31,407 nucleotides of DNA from Clostridia bacterium (GTDB lineage Bacteria > Bacillota_A > Clostridia > Christensenellales > Aristaeellaceae). This document shows, one piece after another, positions 14,959 to 22,779 of the stretch (position 1 is the stretch's first letter; every line of letters starts with the position of its first letter). The stretch spans positions 1 to 31,407 of the forward strand of contig BNUH01000033.1 in assembly GCA_025997215.1 (NCBI GenBank), in the 5' to 3' direction. Position numbers and translations under genes: made by a program. The notes under the pieces are model-generated. The model saw nothing but the letters and a program-made list of their open reading frames with translations. It was not told where the DNA came from and did no database searches.

Positions 14959-16062
14959 ATGAAGCAGGATCTCGACAAGGCTGTTCCGTCGATCGAACTT
15001 TGTGCCGCTTGTGCGCCGCGCAAGGCGGCGTGCAACGCATCGATCCGCGATGTCGCGGAGAAATGCAGCGTCAGCGTATCGGTCGTGTCCAAGGTGATGA
15101 ACCATTACCGCGGTGTCAGCGCAGATGTTCGTGCGCGCGTATTGGCGGCGGCGGAAGAGATCGGATACATGCCCAACGCGCTAGCCCGCGGACTGAAGTT
15201 AAACCGTTCCTATAATATAGCGATCGTGCTGGATGATGAAACATGCGACAACTTGCTTCAAATGTACTTCGTGACGATCCTGCACGGACTGAAACGGGAA
15301 GCAGAACGGCGCGGATATGTTGTTACGCTGATCACACACAAGGTCGGTGAGCGCCGCCTGTCGTACCTGCAGCACGCATCCTACCGCAATTTGGATGGTA
15401 TCGTGCTGATGTGTCTGGATTTCTATAACCCAGAGGTGCAGGAGCTGGTCGATAGCGGCACGCCAATGGTTACCATTGACCACCCGTTTCCTGAACGCGA
15501 TTGCGTGTTGAGCGACAACCGCGCAGGCGTCCGCGCGCTCATCCAGCACGCGGTTGGATGGGGGCATCGTCGGATTGCGTTCCTGCACGGCGCTTATTCG
15601 TTTGTGGCAGATGCGCGTCTTCATGCCTTCCGGGAGATCATGTCGGAACTGAACCTGCCGGTTGACGGCGATCTGCTCATCCCGGCATATTATCACTCGC
15701 CGGATCATGCGCGAGCGGGTATCGCGCGGTTACTCGCGCTGGATGAACGCCCGACATGCATCCTCATGCCGGACGACATGACTGCGCTTGTCGGCATCCA
15801 GTCGCTAGCCCGCGAGGGTTTACGCGTTCCGCATGACCTGTCCGTCGCAGGGTATGACGGCGTTGAACTGGCGCAAATGCTGCCGCTGCCGTTGACCACC
15901 GTCCGTCAGGATGGCAGGGAAATCGGCCGGCTTGCGGCGATGCTTCTGATTGAGAAGATCGAAAACCCCGGCGCGGCCGTTCTACCTCCGGATACCGTCG
16001 GGATTGAACTGCTGCCAGGGGAAACGGTCGGTGCCGTGACGGCGGCGAGGTGTTCCATATGA
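14959..16062 (+). CDS. LacI/PurR-family transcriptional regulator
   Basis: This repressor-type protein of about 367 residues probably controls the downstream transporter operon in response to a sugar. The HTH (ASIRDVAEKCSVSVSVVSKV, then VRARVLAAAEEIGYMPNALA) is followed by a periplasmic-binding-protein-like sensor domain with DGIVLMCLDF, the D-N-R-A-G segment, and AGYDGVELAQMLPLPLTTVRQ. The HTH starts only at about residue 27, after an extension with cysteines at 15, 18 and 25, plus one at 36 inside the HTH. This is unusual for the family. I prefer the ATG at 14959. An in-frame ATG at 14920 lies within the operator and too close to the predicted transcript start. The stop overlaps the next start (ATGA). 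Confidence 0.9.
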   Translation: MKQDLDKAVPSIELCAACAPRKAACNASIRDVAEKCSVSVSVVSKVMNHYRGVSADVRARVLAAAEEIGYMPNALARGLKLNRSYNIAIVLDDETCDNLLQMYFVTILHGLKREAERRGYVVTLITHKVGERRLSYLQHASYRNLDGIVLMCLDFYNPEVQELVDSGTPMVTIDHPFPERDCVLSDNRAGVRALIQHAVGWGHRRIAFLHGAYSFVADARLHAFREIMSELNLPVDGDLLIPAYYHSPDHARAGIARLLALDERPTCILMPDDMTALVGIQSLAREGLRVPHDLSVAGYDGVELAQMLPLPLTTVRQDGREIGRLAAMLLIEKIENPGAAVLPPDTVGIELLPGETVGAVTAARCSI

Positions 16063-18866
16063 ACACGCGGGTTGGCCGAATGGGGCTACTCCTGTCCGCG
16101 ATTCTGATGATCCTCGTGCCGTTGACTGCGCGTGCGGCGGAGTTTCATTACATTTTTGATACTGCCGGATCGGGCGAATACCAGATCGCGCTGGAGTATG
16201 CGCCGCTGGTCGGCTATGGCGCAGATATACAGTTGAGCGTCGCTGCGGATGGCGGCGAACAGCACAGCACCGTATTGCCGCGCGTGTGGCAAGCAGAATC
16301 CGCGCAGGATGCCGTATTGGCCCAACCGCGACAATGGGAAAAGGACGTTCATGGCAACGACCTGCTGCCCCGCATGTCCGAGGATTTATCCGAAAGAACC
16401 GTCATACTCGTCAACAGTCAAGAATTGGGCGCTGAGCCCATTGTGCTGAACCTGAACGCTGGTCGGCACGAATTGCTCCTCGTCAATCCGCGCGGTGACA
16501 TCGATCTTCGCGGCATCTCCCTTGTGAAACCGGTGGTTCCACTACCCTACGTGCAAACGCTGGAAAGCTGGAACACGTTGGGATTCCGTGACGCCCAGAA
16601 TGTGATTGTTTCCATACAGGCGGAAGACGCGCTCCGAGTATCCGCATCGCAGCTTTCGCCCGTTCAGGACCAATCGTCGCCCGCCGTATCGCCCGTCAGT
16701 GCGACACAATTGTTCAATAACTCGATTGGCGGATACGTATGGGATCTTCCGGGTCAGTGGATCGAATGGGCGTTCGATGTGCCGGTGAGCGGCTTCTATC
16801 ACATCGCGCTGAACGTTAAGCAGAGTTTCACGCGCGGTTCTACCGTGTCGCGTACGATTTCGATCGACGGCGCGGTGCCGTTCGCGGAGTTTCAGGCATA
16901 TGCGTTCGCGTATAAACAATCCTGGCGACTGCAGCCTCTCGCCGATGAGCTCGGTACGCCCTACGACATCTATTTGGAAGCGGGCCGCCATACGCTGCGC
17001 ATGGAGGCGACGCTGGGCGAGATCTCCGAAATTCTCGATATCGTCAAAGATACCGTAAAGAAACTCAATAGCGCGTATCGTTCGGTCACGCGGCTGACGG
17101 GTGTCGATCCGGATGAATATCAGGATTACCAGATCGGCCGCCGCCTGCCCAACTTGAACGGTGATCTGATGGTGGCGCGCGATGCGTTGAACGAAGTGAT
17201 CGCTCAACTCCGGACGATGGCGGGCGGTTTTGGCGAACGTGAACGCTCGCTTGTATCCATGCGCGATCAGTTGAACCGCATCATCGCGGATACCGAGCGT
17301 TTCGCACAGGAGGTGCCCAGCTTCCGCGCGAACATCCGTGGATGTGCCGCATGGCTGAACGAAGCGGTCAGCCAGCCGCTTCAGTTGGACGAGATCATCT
17401 TGTACTCGCCGGATGAAACGCCGCTCGCGCCGTCCGGTGGTTTTCTGTCCAGCATGCTGTTTGAACTGAACCGTATGATCGCCTCGTTTACCGTGGACTA
17501 CAACTCCATCGGCAACACGCCCGGTGCGGAAGCGTCGTCCGGCGCAAAACTGACGCTGTGGGGCGGTTTCGGACGCGATCAGGCAAGAATTCTCAAACGG
17601 CTGATAGACAACGATTTCACGCCCGTTACAGGCATTTCCGTCGAACTGATGGTGGTCGATCTCAATACACTGATGCAGGCGACGCTGGCCGGGCAGGGCC
17701 CGGACGTCGTTGTGCAGCTAGGCGGCAACAGCCAGGGCGGACCGCAGACAGGCGGTATGCAGTACGGGATGCGCTATCCCGGACAGAGCGCGCAGCAGGA
17801 TCAGCCGCTCAACTATGGCTTGCGCAACGCGGCTATCGATCTGAGCCGGTTCGCCGATCTGGAGGAAGTGCTCGCGCGGTTTCATGCCAGTGCGGTAACG
17901 CCGTATCGCTTCGGTGACGCGGTGTATGCACTGCCCGAAACGCAAAGCTTCCCGATGATGTTCTATCGAAAGGATATCCTCGGCGAGCTGGGTATCGACC
18001 CGCCCGACACCTGGCCGGAGGTCGTCGCCGCCATGCGCGTGCTCTCTCAAAATCAGATGACGCTGGGCATGATGCCAAACGAATCGACGTTCGCGATGCT
18101 ACTGTTCCAAAATGGCGGGGCGTACTACGACGAGTCCCTGTCGCGCTCGGCATTGAACACCTATGAATCGCTCAAGGCATTCCAAATATACTGCGAATTC
18201 TTTACCGATTATCGTCTGGACAAGGCGACAAGCGTCGAGGAACGCTTCCGCACCGGCGAATCGCCCATCGTCATCACGGACTACAGCATGTTCAGCAACC
18301 TGTCGGTTTCCGCTCCGGAACTCGCCGGCAGTTGGTCGTTTGCACCCGTGCCCGGAACGGCGCAGGCCGACGGGTCGATCAGCCGCGCCGCGGCGGGCAG
18401 CGGCAGCGCGTGCGTGATCATGAGCGCCGCAGAGGATCCGGACGCCGCATGGACGTTCCTCAAATGGTGGACTGATACGCCGACGCAGTCCGCATACGAC
18501 CTTGCGCTGGAAAGTTTGATGGGCGTATCCGCGCGCATCCCAACGGCGAATCTGGAAACGTTCGAACGTCTGCCCTGGCAGCCGGAAGTCGCCGACATGC
18601 TGCGCACGCAGCGTGATCAGGTGCTCGGCATTCCGCAAGCGCCTGGCGGCTATATGAGCTTTCGCGGTGTGAACAACGCGTTCTTTTCCGCCACCACGCA
18701 GCGTGCGAAGCCGTTCTTCCAGGCTGTCGCAGACGCGGCGCGGGGCGTGCAAGGGCTTACGCTCGCCGATCCGCGCGAAGCCCTGGTAGACCAAGTGCGA
18801 TTCATTAACGAAGAAATCACCTACAAGCGTGAAGAATTCGGCTTGCCGACGGGAGAACATCCATGA
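16059..18866 (+). CDS. Giant multidomain extracellular solute-binding protein
   Basis: This 935-residue receptor is roughly twice the usual size. After a signal peptide (cleavage near Ala-Arg-Ala, about residue 26; no lipobox Cys) come two carbohydrate-binding-module-like beta-sandwiches. The first (about 30-165) has GEYQIALEY and LNAGRHELLLV. The second (about 180-455) has GQWIEWAFDVPVSGFYHIAL and EAGRHTLRME. A helical, coiled-coil-like stretch (about 318-438) lies between the last strands of the second module. The C-terminal part (about 495-935) is a solute-binding fold opening with KLTLWGGFG and containing GPDVVVQLGG and ALPETQSFPMMFYRKDIL. I chose the ATG at 16059 (ATGA overlap, GCGAGG upstream) over GTG 16050. 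It overlaps the next permease gene, its likely partner. Confidence 0.88.
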   Translation: MNTRVGRMGLLLSAILMILVPLTARAAEFHYIFDTAGSGEYQIALEYAPLVGYGADIQLSVAADGGEQHSTVLPRVWQAESAQDAVLAQPRQWEKDVHGNDLLPRMSEDLSERTVILVNSQELGAEPIVLNLNAGRHELLLVNPRGDIDLRGISLVKPVVPLPYVQTLESWNTLGFRDAQNVIVSIQAEDALRVSASQLSPVQDQSSPAVSPVSATQLFNNSIGGYVWDLPGQWIEWAFDVPVSGFYHIALNVKQSFTRGSTVSRTISIDGAVPFAEFQAYAFAYKQSWRLQPLADELGTPYDIYLEAGRHTLRMEATLGEISEILDIVKDTVKKLNSAYRSVTRLTGVDPDEYQDYQIGRRLPNLNGDLMVARDALNEVIAQLRTMAGGFGERERSLVSMRDQLNRIIADTERFAQEVPSFRANIRGCAAWLNEAVSQPLQLDEIILYSPDETPLAPSGGFLSSMLFELNRMIASFTVDYNSIGNTPGAEASSGAKLTLWGGFGRDQARILKRLIDNDFTPVTGISVELMVVDLNTLMQATLAGQGPDVVVQLGGNSQGGPQTGGMQYGMRYPGQSAQQDQPLNYGLRNAAIDLSRFADLEEVLARFHASAVTPYRFGDAVYALPETQSFPMMFYRKDILGELGIDPPDTWPEVVAAMRVLSQNQMTLGMMPNESTFAMLLFQNGGAYYDESLSRSALNTYESLKAFQIYCEFFTDYRLDKATSVEERFRTGESPIVITDYSMFSNLSVSAPELAGSWSFAPVPGTAQADGSISRAAAGSGSACVIMSAAEDPDAAWTFLKWWTDTPTQSAYDLALESLMGVSARIPTANLETFERLPWQPEVADMLRTQRDQVLGIPQAPGGYMSFRGVNNAFFSATTQRAKPFFQAVADAARGVQGLTLADPREALVDQVRFINEEITYKREEFGLPTGEHP

Positions 18867-19798
18867 TGAAGGAACACGCAGGCGCAACCATCGCCAAACC
18901 GCGGACAAACGGTGCATTCGCGCAGTTATATGCGCACCGCGCAAGCTACTATATGCTTGCGCCGTTCTTCCTCCTGTTCTTCCTGTTTACCGTGTTGCCC
19001 GTGCTGGCGTCGATGGGCTTCTCATTCACGTTCTTCAACATGCTGGAGCTGCCACGCTGGGTGGGCGGCCGGAATTACCTCAAGCTCTTTCTGAAGGACG
19101 CCGTGTTTCTTACCGCGTTCAAGAATACGCTTCTGCTGGCGTTGGTCACCGGTCCGATCAGCTACCTGCTGTGCCTGCTGTTCGCGTGGATCATCAACGA
19201 GTTCAGCCGCCGCGTGCGTACCCCGCTGACGCTGATCTTCTATGCGCCTTCCATCTGCGGGCAGGCGTACCTCATCTGGACGATCATCCTCAGCGGCGAT
19301 CGATACGGCTACCTCAACAGTATCCTGATGCGGCTCGGTTTCCTCTCAGAGCCGATCCTCTGGCTGCAAACGGAGCAGTATGTCCTGCCCGCGCTGATGA
19401 TTGTTCAGCTGTGGATGAGCCTGGGGCAGGGCTTCCTCGCGTTCATCGCCGGCTTGCAGACGATCGATAAAGGGTTATACGAGGCGGCGGCGATTGACGG
19501 CGTGCGCAGCCGCTGGCAGGAACTGTGGTATGTGACGCTCCCGGCAATGCGCCCGCAGCTGCTATTCGCGGCGGTCATGCAGATCACATCATCGTTCGCC
19601 ATCGCGGATGTGTCGATACAGCTTGCGGGGAATCCATCCATCAACAACGCGGGCGCGACGCTGGTCACGCACCTGATGGATTACGGCGGCAATCGCTTTG
19701 AGATGGGTTATGCCAGCGCCATCGCGACATTGTTGTTTGTCCTGATGGTCGGTTCGAACAAACTGGTTCAACGGATGCTCAGGAGGGTAGGCGAATGA
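18863..19798 (+). CDS. Sugar ABC transporter permease (MalF type)
   Basis: This 311-residue inner-membrane permease is the first half of the importer served by the giant receptor. It has a cytoplasmic N-terminus, a first helix at about 30-55 (YYMLAPFFLLFFLFTVLPVL), five further hydrophobic segments, and the EAA loop YEAAAIDGVRSRWQELWYV at about 210-228. The start is the ATGA overlap with the upstream receptor gene (GGGAGAA ahead), and its stop overlaps the following permease start, so the proteins should be made in fixed ratio. No specificity can be read. Confidence 0.92.
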   Translation: MMKEHAGATIAKPRTNGAFAQLYAHRASYYMLAPFFLLFFLFTVLPVLASMGFSFTFFNMLELPRWVGGRNYLKLFLKDAVFLTAFKNTLLLALVTGPISYLLCLLFAWIINEFSRRVRTPLTLIFYAPSICGQAYLIWTIILSGDRYGYLNSILMRLGFLSEPILWLQTEQYVLPALMIVQLWMSLGQGFLAFIAGLQTIDKGLYEAAAIDGVRSRWQELWYVTLPAMRPQLLFAAVMQITSSFAIADVSIQLAGNPSINNAGATLVTHLMDYGGNRFEMGYASAIATLLFVLMVGSNKLVQRMLRRVGE

Positions 19799-20652
19799 AG
19801 CGGCGCGGCAGCCAGAAGCTCGGCAGATCGATGGCGGGGAATGCGTTCCTGTTTACGCTGATGGCCATCTGCGGCGTATTCATGGCGCTGCCCCTCATAC
19901 TGATCGTATCCAACGCGCTGAAACCTTTGGATGAAGCGTTCCAGTACCCGCCGACACTGTTCGTCCGCCGCCCGACGCTGGAAAACTTCACCGATTTGTT
20001 CTTCATCCTGACGGAATCGTGGGTGCCGTTCTCGCGATATATCTTTAACACGCTCATCATCACCGGGTGCGGCACACTTGGGCATGTGCTGGTTGCATCG
20101 ATGGCGGCGTATCCGCTCGCGAAGCATCAATTTCCGGGTAAAGGCGCGTTCTTCGCGCTGGTTGTACTGTCGCTGATGTTCAACGATTCTGTCAAACAGA
20201 TCGCCAACTATATGATCATCTCGTGGCTGGGCATCAACAATACCTACTTTGCGCTGATCCTCCCGGCCTTCGTCGCGGGTATCGGCCTGTATCTGATCAA
20301 GCAGTTTATGGAGCAGATTCCCGATTCGCTGCTGGAATCCGCGCGGCTAGACGGCGCGACCGAGTTTATGATCTGCTGGCAGATCGTTATGCCCAACATC
20401 AAGCCCGCTTGGCTGACGCTGATGATCTTCCAGTTCCAACTGATGTGGTCGATCACGGGCTACCTGTTCATCCGCTCCGACGCGCTCAAGCCGCTACAGG
20501 CTGTGATGCAGAACGTCGCCGGAGGCGGATACGCGCGGTACGGCGCGACAGCCGCAGTCGCATTTATCATCGCAGCCGTACCGATCATCGTGTTCCTGTC
20601 CTGCCAGTCCAGCGTATTGGAGACGATGACGACTTCCGGCATGAAGGATTAA
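19795..20652 (+). CDS. Carbohydrate ABC transporter permease (MalG type)
   Basis: This 285-residue partner permease has a first helix at about 15-38, NTLIITGCGTLGHVLVASMAAYPLAKHQFPG, which is diagnostic for MalG-type subunits, and the EAA loop LESARLDGATEFMICWQIV near 179-197. The C-terminus is short (TMTTSGMKD). AGGAGGGTAGGCG precedes the ATG, which overlaps the upstream stop (ATGA). A 14-bp gap separates it from the NHL protein gene. Confidence 0.92.
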   Translation: MKRRGSQKLGRSMAGNAFLFTLMAICGVFMALPLILIVSNALKPLDEAFQYPPTLFVRRPTLENFTDLFFILTESWVPFSRYIFNTLIITGCGTLGHVLVASMAAYPLAKHQFPGKGAFFALVVLSLMFNDSVKQIANYMIISWLGINNTYFALILPAFVAGIGLYLIKQFMEQIPDSLLESARLDGATEFMICWQIVMPNIKPAWLTLMIFQFQLMWSITGYLFIRSDALKPLQAVMQNVAGGGYARYGATAAVAFIIAAVPIIVFLSCQSSVLETMTTSGMKD

Positions 20653-20666
20653 AGGAAGGGTTGCGG

Positions 20667-22130
20667 ATGATGAAGAAACGCGCTTTGCTTATCCCGCTTC
20701 TGCTGTGCGTGGCTCTGCTGTCCGCCGCGATGCCTGCGTCCGCCGTTGTGCCGTATGACAGCTACCTCTACGATTATCGCGGCGACATCGTGTTTACGCC
20801 GCCGCCGTATATACCGGAGCGCAGTGTATCGGGCGATGCGCTCGGTTTAAGCATGCTGAGCAATCCGCAGGACATCTTCGTCGCGCCGAACGGGCATGTA
20901 TATGTCGCCGATACGGGTAACAACCGCGTGCTGGAGCTGGACGAAGCGCTGACCCGCACTCTGCGCGTATATGACGGTTATACGGACGATCAGGACCAGG
21001 CGCACAATTTCAGCCAGCCAACCGGCATGGCGGTCGACGCAGACGGTTTGCTGTATATCGCCGATTCAAACAACCGCCGCGTTGTCGTGCTGGACGACGG
21101 CCGCTATGTCCGCGCGATCGAAAACCCAGTTTCGGACGTGCTGCCGGACAGCTACGTATTCACGCCGCTGCGCCTGGCCATCGACTCGATGGGCAGCGTG
21201 TACGTCATCGCCAAGGGGATGTTCCAAGGTATTATGACGTTCGAGTCGGAGGGCGGTTTCATCGGGTTCTTCGGAACGATCCATGTGAAAATTACCCCAT
21301 GGGAAAAGTTCTGGCGCAGGTTCTCCACCAAGGAGCAGCGGCAGAGTGGCGTGCTGTTCATCCCGACGGAGTTCACGGGCGTCGCGGTGGATGACGCGGG
21401 ATTCCTGCTCGCTTCCAATGTGGACGATACAGGCGCGCAAGCCGTGCGCCGCCTGAATCCGAACGGAGAGGACGTCGCGCGCAAGTCGGAACAGGGCGGG
21501 CTGGGCGGCGATCTGATCATCGGTGGCAACTCGCCGTATGCAGGGCCGTCCATCGTCGTGGATGTCGTCGCGCGCGACCATGGCATCTATTCGCTGCTGG
21601 ATTCCAAACGTGGGCGCATCTTCACGTATGACCGCGACGGAAATATGCTGTACATCTTCGGCGGGTTGGGAAATCAGGTGGGGACGTTCCGCACGCCCAC
21701 CGCGATCGACGAGACGGCATCCGGCGCGCTGATCGTGCTGGACGCCGTACAGGGCGAGATAGTTGTGTTCCGCCCGACGGCCTATGGTCAGGCGATCAAC
21801 GACGCCGTCGCTCTCCGGTATAATGGCGACGACGCGGGTGCGGTTGCGCGTTGGCGGGATGTGCTGCGGCTGAACGAAAACCTGGAGCTTGCGCTGGTCG
21901 GATTGGGCAAGTCGGAACTGGCGAGGGGCGACAACCAGTCAGCCGCCGAATACCTGCGGCTGGGTATGAACCAGACATACTATTCCATAGCGTTCAAGCG
22001 GCTGCGCGACGACATGCTGGCGCGGTACGCGGGCTGGGCGGTAATCGGCGTGGCGGCACTCGCAATTATACTCATTGTCCGGTCTGTGCGGCGCAAGCGT
22101 CCGGCGCACAGCGAGAGGATGGTACGATGA
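20667..22130 (+). CDS. Secreted NHL-repeat propeller protein with C-terminal membrane anchor
   Basis: This 487-residue protein has a signal peptide (cleavage near Ala-Ser-Ala, about residue 27), then five to six NHL repeats forming a beta-propeller (about 55-370). Clear repeats are NPQDIFVAPNGHVYVADTGN, QPTGMAVDADGLLYIADSNN and TPTAIDETASGALIVLDAVQ. A tetratricopeptide-like helical segment (about 375-440) and a C-terminal helix (WAVIGVAALAIILIVRSV) followed by a basic tail (RRKRPAHSER) complete it. The propeller should therefore face outward, tethered in the membrane. NHL propellers bind proteins, nucleic acids or sugars, and a few are lyases. No catalytic signature is visible. ATG 20667 (or 20670) follows AAAGGAAGGG. 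The reading frame extends upstream through the permease gene, but that part is not coding. Confidence 0.88.
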   Translation: MMKKRALLIPLLLCVALLSAAMPASAVVPYDSYLYDYRGDIVFTPPPYIPERSVSGDALGLSMLSNPQDIFVAPNGHVYVADTGNNRVLELDEALTRTLRVYDGYTDDQDQAHNFSQPTGMAVDADGLLYIADSNNRRVVVLDDGRYVRAIENPVSDVLPDSYVFTPLRLAIDSMGSVYVIAKGMFQGIMTFESEGGFIGFFGTIHVKITPWEKFWRRFSTKEQRQSGVLFIPTEFTGVAVDDAGFLLASNVDDTGAQAVRRLNPNGEDVARKSEQGGLGGDLIIGGNSPYAGPSIVVDVVARDHGIYSLLDSKRGRIFTYDRDGNMLYIFGGLGNQVGTFRTPTAIDETASGALIVLDAVQGEIVVFRPTAYGQAINDAVALRYNGDDAGAVARWRDVLRLNENLELALVGLGKSELARGDNQSAAEYLRLGMNQTYYSIAFKRLRDDMLARYAGWAVIGVAALAIILIVRSVRRKRPAHSERMVR

Positions 22131-22768
22131 ACGTTGACACCGCACATGATTCGCACGAGGTATGGCGCACATTGGCGCGCGTGCCGACCCACCCGCTGAG
22201 TGCATTCTACGATGTACGTCATCGGGGCATGGGCAGCGTGCCGATCGCGCTGGCGCTGGTCGCCATGTTCTCGATATGCTATACGCTGAACCGGCTGTTC
22301 TCGTCATTCGTTGTGAACGTGACTGATCCACGCTCCATCGATATGCTGATGGAACTGGGCGGTGTGTATGTGCTGTTCCTGCTGTTCTGCGTGGGCAATT
22401 GGTCGGTCACATGCCTGATGAATGGCGAAGGGCGGTTCCGCGATATCGTCACCGTTACAGGTTATGCGCTTATACCCGCATGCGCCGCGCTGATCGTCTG
22501 CACCATCCTCTCCCGCGCGCTGGCATCTGGCGAGGAAACGTTCTATTACGTGATTCTCATCGCCGGCATAGGCTGGACAGCCATCCTGGTGATGATCGGC
22601 ATCATGACGGTGCACAACTATTCCGGCGGTAAAATGTTCGTCACGCTGATCCTGACTGTTCTGGTCATGTTCGTCGTTATATTCGTCGCATTGCTGGGCA
22701 TCGACCTGCTCAGACAGTTTATCGTATTCATGCGCGGCATCTACACCGAATGGGTGTTCCGCAGATAG
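22127..22768 (+). CDS. YIP1-family integral membrane protein
   Basis: This 213-residue protein has about five transmembrane segments and the YIP1 layout: a soluble N-terminus with VPTHPLSAFYDVRHRGMGSV, then helices at about 38-62, 75-95, 110-130, 140-165 and 170-200. The conserved loop NGEGRFRDIVTVTGYALIPA (98-117) is typical of bacterial YIP1 proteins. Its role is unknown. In this operon it likely organises or stabilises the transporter/NHL/DUF5696 assembly in the membrane. The ATG at 22127 overlaps the NHL gene's stop (ATGA) and has AGAGGA upstream. A much longer upstream extension in the same frame overlaps the NHL gene and is not used. Confidence 0.82.
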   Translation: MNVDTAHDSHEVWRTLARVPTHPLSAFYDVRHRGMGSVPIALALVAMFSICYTLNRLFSSFVVNVTDPRSIDMLMELGGVYVLFLLFCVGNWSVTCLMNGEGRFRDIVTVTGYALIPACAALIVCTILSRALASGEETFYYVILIAGIGWTAILVMIGIMTVHNYSGGKMFVTLILTVLVMFVVIFVALLGIDLLRQFIVFMRGIYTEWVFRR

Positions 22769-22779
22769 GGGAGCCAAAT

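Noticed and set aside
18099..18944. 281-codon minus-strand frame opposite the giant receptor
   Set aside because: Composition is that of a shadow frame, and it overlaps an unambiguous gene.
20223..20666. N-terminal extension of the NHL protein frame
   Set aside because: It overlaps the permease gene. The signal peptide and ribosome-binding site place the start at 20667/20670.
21851..22126. N-terminal extension of the YIP1 frame
   Set aside because: It overlaps the NHL gene. An ATGA junction with a ribosome-binding site supports the start at 22127.
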